A stretch of DNA of 35,452 bases from Bordetella sp. (GTDB taxonomy: Bacteria > Pseudomonadota > Alphaproteobacteria > Caulobacterales > Caulobacteraceae). This document shows, in pieces, positions 17,192 through 25,414 of the stretch. Numbering within the stretch: the first letter of the stretch is position 1; every line of letters starts with the position of its first letter. The stretch is taken from the NCBI GenBank assembly GCA_017308115.1, contig JAFKFS010000036.1:1-35452 (forward strand), read 5' to 3'. The notes under the pieces are model-generated. The model was not told the origin of the DNA. It worked only from the letters and a program-made list of their open reading frames with translations, and did not search any database. A program made the translations under genes and the position numbers.

Positions 17192-19072
17192 ATGCGCGGT
17201 GAACGCTCGGGGCGGCGCGGCGACGCCGCGACCAAGGCCATGAACCTCGGCGCCGAGGCCGCGCCGCCGGAGGCGCCGCCCACGTTTGCGGCGCTGAAGA
17301 ACCTGGTCGGCGTGGTGGCGCGGTCCGGCGCGCCGCAACTGCCCTGGCGGGTGGCCGGGGCGATTCTCCTGACCCTTGCGGGCAAGGGCCTGGGGGTCCT
17401 GGCGCCGCTGGTGCTGGGCGCGGCGGTCAATCACCTGGCGGCGGATCAGGGACCGGCGGCGTCCGTGGGCCTGGGGTTCGCCGCCTTCGCCGTGGGCTGG
17501 GCCCTGGTGCGCTTCCTGTCGGCGGCGACGCCCCAATTGTCCGACGTCGTCTTCGCCCCCGTGCGCGCCGCGGCCCAACGCAAGACGGCGGCCGACACCT
17601 TCGCCCATGCGCTCGGCCTGTCGCTGGACTTTCACCAGACCAAGCGTTCCGGCGCCCTGTCGCGGGTGATGGACCGAGGCTCGCGCGCGGTGGACTTCCT
17701 GCTGCGCATCCTGATGTTCAACCTGGGGCCGACGGCGCTGGAGCTTCTGCTGGCGGCGGCCGTGCTGGGCGGCAAGTACGACTGGCGGTTCGGCGCGGTG
17801 GCGGTGGGCGTGGTGCTGACCTATGCGGCCACGACCTTCGCCATGGCCAATTGGCGGCTGGAGCACCGGCGCGCGATGAACGCGGCCGACAGCGAGGCGG
17901 CGGGCCTGTCGGTCGACGCCCTGCTGAACTATGAAACCGTCAAGTCCTTCGGCGCCGAGGGGCGGGCGGCCGAAGCTTACGACCAGTCTCTGGCGACCTA
18001 TGTGAAGGCTTCGCTGAAGGCCAACACCTCGCTCGCGGCCCTGAACCTGATCCAGGGCCTGATCATGAACCTGGGCCTGGGGATCATGGCGGTCATGGCG
18101 GGGTTCGAGGCCGCGGCCGGGCGCATGGGGCCGGGGGATGTGACGGCGGCGGTGCTGATCATGATCTCCCTCTATGCGCCGCTGAACATCCTGGGTTTCG
18201 CCTATCGTGAGATTCGCCAGTCCTTCATCGACATGGAGGAGATGCTCAAGGTGACGCGCCAGGCGCCGCAGGTGGCGGACGCGCCGAACGCCGTCGACCT
18301 GACCCGCCCCGAAAGCGGTTGCGGCGCCGAGATCGTCTTCGACCATGTCGGCTTCCGCCACGATGCGCGGGCGGCGGGGCTCGAAGACGTCAGCTTCGTC
18401 ACGCCGGCGGGGTCCACGACCGCCCTGGTCGGACCGTCGGGCGCGGGCAAGTCGACCATCGTCAAACTGGCCCTGCGCCTGCTTGATCCGCAGGAGGGCC
18501 GCGTGCTGATCGACGGGCGTGATGCGCGCAGCCTGACCCAGGTCTCGCTGCGGGCCGCCGTGGCCCTGGTGCCTCAGGACGTCGCCCTGTTCAACGACAC
18601 CCTTGCGGCCAACATCGCCTTCGCCCGACCCGACGCGGATGAGGCGGCCGTCTGGGCGGCGGCCGAGGCGGCTGAACTCTCGGATTTCATCCGCACCCTG
18701 CCTGAGGGCATGGACACCCGCGTCGGCGAGCGGGGGCTGAAGCTGTCGGGCGGCGAGCGCCAGCGCGTCGGCATCGCCCGCGCCCTGCTGGCCGATCCCT
18801 GCATCCTGATCCTGGACGAGGCGACCAGCGCCCTGGACAGCCGCACCGAGGCCGCCATTCAGAAGACCCTGAGACGCGCGCGCGCCGGCCGCACGACCCT
18901 GGTGGTCGCGCATCGACTATCGACCGTGGCCGACGCCGACCAGATTCTGGTGCTGAAGGCGGGCCGCATCGTCGAACGCGGGGCCCATCATGAGCTGGTG
19001 GCGCGTCAGGGCGGGGAGTACGCCGCCCTGTGGCGCAAGCAGACGCGCGGGGCGAAGACCCAGGCGGGTTAG
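17192..19072 (+). CDS. Atm1-type ABC exporter (fused permease and ATPase)
   Basis: A 626-residue half-transporter: six helices in the first 330 residues (ABC transmembrane type 1, with the family segment SVDALLNYETVKSFGAE), then an ATPase with Walker A GPSGAGKST (Lys420), Q-loop PQDVALFND, signature LSGGERQR, Walker B ILILDEATSALD and H-loop VAHRLST. This pattern matches the Atm1/HMT1 group, which in alphaproteobacteria exports glutathione-linked metal or sulphur compounds. ATG 17192 has GGAG 7 bases upstream; GTG 17186 is only one base after it. The 3' end overlaps the opposing CheE-like gene by 4 bases. Confidence 0.9.
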   Translation: MRGERSGRRGDAATKAMNLGAEAAPPEAPPTFAALKNLVGVVARSGAPQLPWRVAGAILLTLAGKGLGVLAPLVLGAAVNHLAADQGPAASVGLGFAAFAVGWALVRFLSAATPQLSDVVFAPVRAAAQRKTAADTFAHALGLSLDFHQTKRSGALSRVMDRGSRAVDFLLRILMFNLGPTALELLLAAAVLGGKYDWRFGAVAVGVVLTYAATTFAMANWRLEHRRAMNAADSEAAGLSVDALLNYETVKSFGAEGRAAEAYDQSLATYVKASLKANTSLAALNLIQGLIMNLGLGIMAVMAGFEAAAGRMGPGDVTAAVLIMISLYAPLNILGFAYREIRQSFIDMEEMLKVTRQAPQVADAPNAVDLTRPESGCGAEIVFDHVGFRHDARAAGLEDVSFVTPAGSTTALVGPSGAGKSTIVKLALRLLDPQEGRVLIDGRDARSLTQVSLRAAVALVPQDVALFNDTLAANIAFARPDADEAAVWAAAEAAELSDFIRTLPEGMDTRVGERGLKLSGGERQRVGIARALLADPCILILDEATSALDSRTEAAIQKTLRRARAGRTTLVVAHRLSTVADADQILVLKAGRIVERGAHHELVARQGGEYAALWRKQTRGAKTQAG

Positions 19073-19081
19073 GCTTCGCCC
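19050..19081. terminator. Hairpin spanning the convergent stops of the ABC exporter and CheE-like gene
   Basis: GGGCGAAG (19050-19057) pairs with CTTCGCCC (19074-19081). Inside, ACCC/GGGT forms a second short stem. It covers both stop codons. No T-run is present, so termination is plausible but not shown. Confidence 0.45.
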
Positions 19082-19548
19082 TCTCCGACACCGGGAATCT
19101 TGGCCTTCAGCACGTCCTTGAGGCTGTCCAGCACCTTGGCGCGAGCGTCGGCGGCTTCGGGCGGCAGGCTCAGCAGCAGGCGCAGGGCCTGGGCGTGGAC
19201 GGTGACGATGCGCCAGTCGAACGGTCGGCCCTCGGGCGCGCCGTCGATCAGGTCGCACAGATTGACGGCCGCCGCGCACAGGTCGTTGAGCTCGAACGGT
19301 CCGGCCGCATCGATCACGGCGCTGGCGTGGGCATAGGCCTGGTCCAGGGCGCCTTCATCGGCGCCGGAGGGCGCGGGCAGGGCGGCCAGGGCGGCGACTT
19401 GGGTCTCGATAATCTCGCGGCTGCGGGCCTTCAGCGTCGCCAGATTGGAGCGGGCCTGATCCAGGGCGACGCCCACGCTGACGCCGCCGGGCTGGTTGAC
19501 CAGGGTCGACAGCCGGCTGCGACGACGATTGTGTGTGATGACCGTCAT
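19069..19548 (-). CDS. CheE-like chemotaxis-associated protein (tentative)
   Basis: A 159-residue, mostly helical acidic protein with a basic N-terminus (HNRRRSRL) followed by LVNQPGGVSVGVALDQARSN, which resembles the protein named CheE at the end of Caulobacter chemotaxis operons (recalled, not searched). It has no enzymatic motif. Its ATG overlaps the stop of the receiver gene by 4 bases, so it is made with that regulator and probably acts as its partner. No methyl-accepting receptor, CheA, CheR or CheB gene is in the window, so this pair stands apart from a chemotaxis cluster. Confidence 0.6.
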   Translation of the reverse strand: MTVITHNRRRSRLSTLVNQPGGVSVGVALDQARSNLATLKARSREIIETQVAALAALPAPSGADEGALDQAYAHASAVIDAAGPFELNDLCAAAVNLCDLIDGAPEGRPFDWRIVTVHAQALRLLLSLPPEAADARAKVLDSLKDVLKAKIPGVGEGEA

Positions 19549-20120
19549 AGCTCCACCGCCGCTTTACGTTCTTGTTCAAAGGCAGCCTTGCGGCGTTCCT
19601 CCGCGCGACGCTCCGGGCCGGGCCAGGACTCGCTGCGGAAACGCCGGTCGGGACCGAAATAATCGCCAACCTCCATGAAGGGACGGCTGTCGCGCGCCAC
19701 CCAGACGATCCGCTCCAGAAGGACGCCGGCGCTGAATGGCTTGGTGATCAGGAAGTTGGCGCCGCAGTCGCGCACTTCCGACACCTTGGAGCGGCGCACG
19801 TGGGCTGCGGTCATGATGACGGGGGCGTAGGCGTTCGGCTCCAGTCCGGAGCGCCGCAGCCAGCGGACGAATTCATAGCCGCTCATGCCCGGCATCTCGC
19901 AATCGACCAGAATCAGATCGACCGGCCGGTCCTGCAGGATGGCGATGGCGTCCGCCGCGCTCTCGCAGACGTGGCGCACCTTCATCCCGAAGCCGAGCAG
20001 GGCCTGGGCGGTCAGCTCCAGCGAAAAGGGCGAATCGTCGATCACCATCGTCGACGCGCCCTCGAAGTTGAACACCGCGCTTTCGCGCAGGGATTCGCCG
20101 ACGCCGTTCATGCCGCGCAT
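19545..20120 (-). CDS. CheY-like single-domain response regulator with arginine-rich tail
   Basis: A 191-residue receiver: acidic pair Asp28-Asp29 (MVIDDSPFS), phospho-acceptor Asp73 (LVDCEMPGMSG), Thr104 (IMTAAH) and Lys127 (KPFS). After the receiver comes a tail with two similar pieces, GPDRRF and GPERRAEERR, seen in several alphaproteobacterial regulators. No DNA-binding domain is present, so output is probably by protein contact. I prefer ATG 20120, with GAGG five bases upstream, over GTG 20150. It is coupled to the CheE-like gene downstream. Confidence 0.85.
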   Translation of the reverse strand: MRGMNGVGESLRESAVFNFEGASTMVIDDSPFSLELTAQALLGFGMKVRHVCESAADAIAILQDRPVDLILVDCEMPGMSGYEFVRWLRRSGLEPNAYAPVIMTAAHVRRSKVSEVRDCGANFLITKPFSAGVLLERIVWVARDSRPFMEVGDYFGPDRRFRSESWPGPERRAEERRKAAFEQERKAAVEL

Positions 20121-20199
20121 GGAGGCCTCACGATGCGGGAGGAGGGACACAGGGCGAATCGCATGGCGTCAGCTTCGACGGGGTTGCGGCCCCATGCAA

Positions 20200-21156
20200 T
20201 CAAGAACGGCTCAGACGGCCGATGGCGTAGAAGCGATCGGCGCGCTGCGTCTTCAACTGCTCGGCGGACAGGCCGGACAATGCCTTCAGTTCTTCTTCCA
20301 GAACCTGGCCGACGTTCTGGATGGCCTTTTCGCGGTCGGCGTGGGCGCCGCCCAGCGGCTCGGGGATGACGCGATCAACGATCTTCAGCTCGATCAGGTC
20401 CGGCGCGGTGATCTTCATGGCGTTGGCCGCGTCCTTGGCCCGCGCGCCGTCGCGCCACAGGATGCCCGCCGCGCCTTCCGGCGAGATGACCGAATAGATG
20501 GAGTGCTCCAGCATCAGCACGCGGCTGGCGGCGGCGATGGCGATGGCGCCGCCCGAGCCCCCTTCGCCGGTCACCGTGGCGATGGAGGGCACGCCCAGGG
20601 TCAGGCCGCGCTCGGTCGAGCGGGCGATGGCCTCGGCCTGGCCGCGCTCCTCGGCGCCCAGACCCGGATAGGCGCCGGCGGTGTCGACGAAGGTCAGGAC
20701 CGGCAAGCCGAACTGCTCGGCCATGTCCATCAGGCGCACGGCCTTGCGATAGCCCTCGGGGCGGGCCATGCCGAAGTTGTGGGTGATGCGGGTCTGGGTG
20801 TCGTGGCCCTTCTCGTGGCCCATGATCACGACCGGCCGACCCCGGAAACGGGCTAGACCGCCCAGGATGGCCTGGTCGTCGCCGAACTGACGGTCGCCGT
20901 GCAGCTCAACGAAATCGGTGAACAGGCCGTCGACGTAGTCGACGAAGTGCGGACGCTGCGGGTGGCGCGCGACCTGGGTGCGCATCCACGGGTCCAGATT
21001 GGCGTAGGCCTTTGTGCGCATGGCGTCGGCCTTCTTGCGCAGGGCGGCGATCTCGGTCTCGAACGATCCGCTGGTCGGCGCCAAGAGCGACAACTCGGCG
21101 ATCTTGGCGTCCAGTTCGGCGATCGGCTTTTCGAATTCGAGATAGTGCGTGGCCAT
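20200..21156 (-). CDS. accA: Acetyl-CoA carboxylase carboxyltransferase subunit alpha
   Basis: With AccD, transfers CO2 from carboxybiotin to acetyl-CoA to make malonyl-CoA, the committed step of fatty acid synthesis. Length 318 matches the family. Visible: YLEFEKPIAELDAKIAEL at the N-terminus, DYVDGLFTDFVELHGDRQF, then GHEKGHDTQTR, FVDTAGAYPGLGAEERGQ and GEGGSGGAIAIA, and the final PEPLGGAHAD. The frame is open to 21186, but ATG 21156 starts where AccA homology begins. accD and the biotin carboxylase genes are not nearby. Confidence 0.96.
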   Translation of the reverse strand: MATHYLEFEKPIAELDAKIAELSLLAPTSGSFETEIAALRKKADAMRTKAYANLDPWMRTQVARHPQRPHFVDYVDGLFTDFVELHGDRQFGDDQAILGGLARFRGRPVVIMGHEKGHDTQTRITHNFGMARPEGYRKAVRLMDMAEQFGLPVLTFVDTAGAYPGLGAEERGQAEAIARSTERGLTLGVPSIATVTGEGGSGGAIAIAAASRVLMLEHSIYSVISPEGAAGILWRDGARAKDAANAMKITAPDLIELKIVDRVIPEPLGGAHADREKAIQNVGQVLEEELKALSGLSAEQLKTQRADRFYAIGRLSRS

Positions 21157-21243
21157 AAGGCGTCCGTAGTCGAGGAAGCGCCCCATGGCGCTACGGAAGG
21201 CGGCGGAACCTAGAGCGCGGAACGCCTCGGAGCAAGCGCAGGT

Positions 21244-22146
<903 letters not shown>

Positions 22147-22204
22147 GCGGCGCGTCCGGTCGTCTCTTCTAGGGAGTGGAGCCGGGCGGCGTCTGGTGTA
22201 GAGG

Positions 22205-22210
22205 GTATAC
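22205..22210 (+). promoter_or_regulatory. Candidate -10 element for a leaderless aroK transcript
   Basis: GTATAC at 22205-22210 ends 5 bases before the aroK ATG (22216), so a transcript starting at the usual distance would begin at the start codon. No convincing -35 or Shine-Dalgarno is visible. Confidence 0.3.
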
Positions 22211-22215
22211 GGACC

Positions 22216-22785
22216 ATGCCTTCCGACGCCTCGCCCGATTCCTTCCCGTTGTCTTCGGTCCGCACCATAGCCCTGGTGGGGCTGATGGGCGTGGGAAAAT
22301 CGACGGTGGGTCGGCGCCTCGCGGCGCGGCTGGGCCTGCCGTTCGCCGACGGGGACCAGGTGATCGAGGAAGCGGCGGGCATGACCATCAGCGAAATCTT
22401 CGCCACGCGCGGCGAGGCCGAGTTCCGGGAAGGGGAGGCGCGGGTCATGAAGCGCCTGCTGGAAGGGCCGCCGATCGTGCTGGCGACCGGAGGCGGGGCG
22501 GTGCTCAATGCGGACACGCGCGCCCTGATGAAACGGCGCGCCGTCAGCGTCTGGATGCGCGCGGACCTGAAGACCATCGCCGAGCGGGTCGGACGGCGCG
22601 ACACTCGGCCGCTGCTGCGCAATCGCGACCCGCTGACGGCTCTGAACGCGTTGGCCGAGGCGCGCTATCCCATCTACGGCGAGGCCGATCTGACGGTCGA
22701 TGTGGGCGGGGGCTCGCACGCCCAGGCCGTCGAGGCCATCCTGAAACAGTTGCGCCGGTTCGGACGGCAGGAGACCCAGTCATGA
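22216..22785 (+). CDS. aroK: Shikimate kinase
   Basis: Phosphorylates shikimate at the 3-OH in the aromatic amino acid pathway. 189 residues: P-loop GLMGVGKST (Lys28), [10 protein letters not shown] for Mg and shikimate, [13 protein letters not shown], the shikimate-binding TGGGAV, the lid RDTRPLL and the adenine-binding end. A 15-residue N-terminal extension precedes the core. There is little Shine-Dalgarno character before the ATG. The stop overlaps aroB by 4 bases (ATGA). It is divergent from xerD with 69 bases between them. Confidence 0.95.
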   Translation: MPSDASPDSFPLSSVRTIALVGLMGVGKSTVGRRLAARLGLPFADGDQVIEEAAGMTISEIFATRGEAEFREGEARVMKRLLEGPPIVLATGGGAVLNADTRALMKRRAVSVWMRADLKTIAERVGRRDTRPLLRNRDPLTALNALAEARYPIYGEADLTVDVGGGSHAQAVEAILKQLRRFGRQETQS

Positions 22786-23888
22786 CCACGACGATCCCGG
22801 TCGCGGGCGGCGCCTTCGCCCCCTATGAGGTCGTCGTCGGGCGGGGGCTGCTGAAGACCGCGGGGGCCGAGGTCGCCGCGTTGAAGCCGACGCGCGCCTT
22901 CATCGTCAGCGACGAGACGGTGGCGGCCGTTCACGGCGAGACGGTGCGGGCCTCGCTGGCGGCGGCGGGCCTTGCGACCGGGATCGTGACCGTTCCGGCG
23001 GGCGAATCGTCCAAGTCGTTCGAGCAGCTTGAAGCCGTGCTGGACCGACTGCTGGCCGAAGGTCTGGACCGCAGGAGCGTCGTCGTCGCCCTGGGCGGCG
23101 GCGTGGTGGGCGACCTGGCCGGTCTGGCGGCGGCGCTGTTCATGCGCGGGATCGACTTCGTGCAGGTCCCGACCACCCTGCTGGCTCAGGTGGATTCCTC
23201 GGTCGGCGGCAAGACGGCGATCGACACCCCGCGCGGCAAGAATCTGATCGGCGCCTTCCATCAGCCGCGCCGGGTGCTGGCGGACATCGAGGCCCTGGCC
23301 ACCCTGCCGGCGCGGCAGGTGCGCTCGGGCTGGGCCGAGGTGCTGAAGCACGGCCTCATCTGCGACGCGGCCTTCTTCGACTGGCTTGGCGGCGAGGGCG
23401 CGGCGGGCGCGCGGGGCGATGCGGACGCGCTCGAGCGGGCGGTGATCCGCTCGGTCGAGATCAAGGCCCAGATCGTCGGCGAGGATGAGAAGGAGGCGGG
23501 CCGTCGCGCCCTGCTGAACCTGGGCCACACCTTCGGCCACGCGCTGGAGGCGGAACTGGATTTCGGCGAGACCCTGACCCACGGCGAGGCGGTGGCGCTG
23601 GGCTGCGCGATGGCCTTCCGCTATTCGGCGCGGCAGGGGCTGTGCCCGGCCGGCGAGGCCGAGCGCGCCGAAGCGGGCATCCGCGCCGCAGGCCTGCCGA
23701 CCCGGCTGTCGGACGTCGATCACGCCTTCGCGGCCGACGCCCTGCTCACCCGCATGGCCGGGGACAAGAAGGCCGAGGGCGGGCGCCTGACGCTGATCCT
23801 GGCGAGGGCCGTAGGGGACGCCTTCACCGAAAAGAACGCCGACGCCGAGGCGGTGCGCGCCTTCCTGATCGAAGAAGGCGCGGCGTGA
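22782..23888 (+). CDS. aroB: 3-dehydroquinate synthase
   Basis: Cyclises DAHP to 3-dehydroquinate, step two of the shikimate pathway, using NAD+ and a divalent metal. 368 residues. Visible: [11 protein letters not shown], the NAD-binding [16 protein letters not shown], then [24 protein letters not shown]-type segment [22 protein letters not shown] and the metal-ligand region [12 protein letters not shown] plus [10 protein letters not shown]. It overlaps aroK upstream and the GNAT gene downstream, each by 4 bases, so three products come from one coupled message. Confidence 0.96.
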   Translation: MTTTIPVAGGAFAPYEVVVGRGLLKTAGAEVAALKPTRAFIVSDETVAAVHGETVRASLAAAGLATGIVTVPAGESSKSFEQLEAVLDRLLAEGLDRRSVVVALGGGVVGDLAGLAAALFMRGIDFVQVPTTLLAQVDSSVGGKTAIDTPRGKNLIGAFHQPRRVLADIEALATLPARQVRSGWAEVLKHGLICDAAFFDWLGGEGAAGARGDADALERAVIRSVEIKAQIVGEDEKEAGRRALLNLGHTFGHALEAELDFGETLTHGEAVALGCAMAFRYSARQGLCPAGEAERAEAGIRAAGLPTRLSDVDHAFAADALLTRMAGDKKAEGGRLTLILARAVGDAFTEKNADAEAVRAFLIEEGAA

Positions 23889-24472
23889 AGCTGTCGCCCG
23901 TCGCCCTTGAAGACGCCTTCGTGCGGCTGGAGCCGTTCGCGGAAGCGAACCGGGATGAGCTGAGGGCGGCGCTGGACTGCGACCCCGACGCCTGGAACGG
24001 CATGGTCGCCGCCGCCTATGGCGTGCACTTCGACGGCTGGTGGGAGGCGGCGCTGCAGGCGATGAAGACCGGCTCGCGCATCGCCTACGCCGTGCGGCGG
24101 CTCAGCGACGGCGCCGTGGTCGGCACGACCAGCCTTTATGAGATCAGGCCCGAACATCGGCGCTGCGAGATCGGTTCGACCTTCTATCGGCCCGAGGCGC
24201 GGGGCGGGGCGATCAACCCGGCCTGCAAGCGGCTGCTGCTGGACCACGCCTTCTCGAACGGGGCGATCCGGGTCGAGATCATCACCGACGCCCTGAACGC
24301 GGCCAGCCAGGCGGCGATCCGGAAACTGGGCGCCGAGCCTGAAGGCGTGCTGAGGAAGCACAAGATCACCTGGACGGGCCGGGCCAGGGACACGGCCCAG
24401 TTCGCCGTCCTGGACGACGACTGGCCCCAGGTGCGGCGGCGTCTGGACGAACGGCTGGCGGCCCTGGCCTAA
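23885..24472 (+). CDS. GNAT family N-acetyltransferase, RimJ/RimL-like
   Basis: A 195-residue acetyltransferase. The N-terminal half has [20 protein letters not shown], typical of the RimJ/RimL branch; the acetyl-CoA core is seen in [23 protein letters not shown] and the helix [11 protein letters not shown], then [29 protein letters not shown], where the N-x-x-S-x-x-A-x-x-K-L-G motif is diagnostic. The GTG start overlaps the aroB stop. Its substrate is unknown; a protein N-terminus or small molecule are both possible. Association with aroKB may be only positional. Confidence 0.88.
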   Translation: MKLSPVALEDAFVRLEPFAEANRDELRAALDCDPDAWNGMVAAAYGVHFDGWWEAALQAMKTGSRIAYAVRRLSDGAVVGTTSLYEIRPEHRRCEIGSTFYRPEARGGAINPACKRLLLDHAFSNGAIRVEIITDALNAASQAAIRKLGAEPEGVLRKHKITWTGRARDTAQFAVLDDDWPQVRRRLDERLAALA

Positions 24473-24885
24473 TCCACCGCCCGGCACTCGGTGGGTTCGC
24501 GGTCGGCGGCGGTCCAGGTGGCCATGACGCCCTTGCCGCGCAGTTCATAGCCCGAGGCGCGATACCAGATGCCGGATGCGGCGCGCTCCTGATACAGGTC
24601 GACCGCCTCGCCGCTGGAGTTGCGCACGGTCGCCATCTGGCGCGGATTGTCGAAGTCGACCGAAAGCCGCTCGGAATTATTGCACAGATAGACCGCGTGG
24701 ACGACGCGGTTCAGGGCGCGGTCCTGAAGCTCGGCGCCCGTGCGGCGACGGGCGGTCTGGGCCTCGACGGCGCGTTCCCGCACTTCGTCGCCGTCCGTGG
24801 GAGCCCCGCGCGGTTCAGGACCGCACGCCGACAACAGAACCAGGGCGGAGACGGCGGCGGTCGGCCAAAGAATGCGGGTCAGCAA
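24469..24885 (-). CDS. MliC-like lipoprotein (C-type lysozyme inhibitor family, tentative)
   Basis: A 138-residue predicted lipoprotein: hydrophobic signal with lipobox LLSAC (Cys20), an acidic linker, then a domain resembling MliC, membrane-bound inhibitors of C-type lysozyme: VYLCNNSERLSVDFDN, the SGIWYRASGYELRGKG segment (the SGxxY core) and a terminal Cys that could pair with the first. Start: TTG 24885 with GAGGGGG seven bases upstream; CTG 24882 is less likely. The 3' end overlaps the GNAT gene by 4 bases, convergently. Lysozyme inhibition is inference. Confidence 0.6.
   Translation of the reverse strand: MLTRILWPTAAVSALVLLSACGPEPRGAPTDGDEVRERAVEAQTARRRTGAELQDRALNRVVHAVYLCNNSERLSVDFDNPRQMATVRNSSGEAVDLYQERAASGIWYRASGYELRGKGVMATWTAADREPTECRAVD
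24474..24494. other. Short hairpin at the convergent GNAT / MliC-like junction
   Basis: CCACCG (24474-24479) pairs with CGGTGG (24489-24494), 9-nt loop, directly after the GNAT stop and inside the end of the lipoprotein gene. It is too short for a firm terminator call. Confidence 0.25.
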
Positions 24886-24919
24886 GGAAAGGCCCCCTCT
24901 CAAGGTCAAGCTTGGAGGC

Positions 24920-25414
24920 TCAACGCCTCGCCTCGGCCGTCGTTCCTGGCCGTGATTTACGCCGCGAGCGGAAGAAGCCGCGCAACATGTCGGCCGCCGG
25001 ATCCGCCATGACGCCGCCCTCGACTTCCGGCCGCCAGTGGCAGGTCGGCTGGTCGAAGAAGCACCCGCCGTGGACGACGGCGCCGCCCTTGGGATCGTCC
25101 GCCCCCCAGACCACGCGGCCGATGCGGGCGTGGCTGAGGGCGCCCGCGCACATGGCGCACGGCTCCAGCGTGACATAGAGGGTCAGGTCCGTAAGGCGAT
25201 AATTCTGCAACTTCGCCGCCGCATCGCGCAGGGCGACGATCTCGGCGTGGGCGGTCGGATCATGCGCGGCGATGGGCCCGTTTTGCCCGCGCCCAAGCAC
25301 TTCGCCGGTCGTTTCATCGACAATTACCGCGCCGACGGGCACCTCGCCGGCGTCAGCCGCCGCTTGCGCCAGATCGAGCGCCATGCTCATGAACCGCTCA
25401 TCATGGATCGCCAT
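24920..25414 (-). CDS. tadA: tRNA-specific adenosine deaminase
   Basis: Converts A34 to inosine in tRNA-Arg(ACG). 164 residues with the cytidine-deaminase zinc site: His56 and catalytic Glu58 (TAHAEIV), Cys86 and Cys89 (LEPCAMCAGA). The family hallmarks GEVPVGAVIVDETTGEVLGRG and DPKGGAVV are present. The C-terminal tail FFRSRRKSRPGTTAEARR is basic and not conserved. ATG 25414 gives DERFMSMALDLAQ; starts at 25390 or 25384 are possible. At 25414 its first codons overlap the start of the rluB-like gene on the other strand. Confidence 0.9.
   Translation of the reverse strand: MAIHDERFMSMALDLAQAAADAGEVPVGAVIVDETTGEVLGRGQNGPIAAHDPTAHAEIVALRDAAAKLQNYRLTDLTLYVTLEPCAMCAGALSHARIGRVVWGADDPKGGAVVHGGCFFDQPTCHWRPEVEGGVMADPAADMLRGFFRSRRKSRPGTTAEARR

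Noticed and set aside
15156-18913. Two long minus-strand frames (618 and 622 codons)
   Set aside because: They mirror the MscS, aldolase and ABC genes; composition is typical of shadow frames.
21200-21225. GAAC repeats upstream of accA as an alphaproteobacterial LexA box
   Set aside because: The spacing is 10 bases, not the 7 required.
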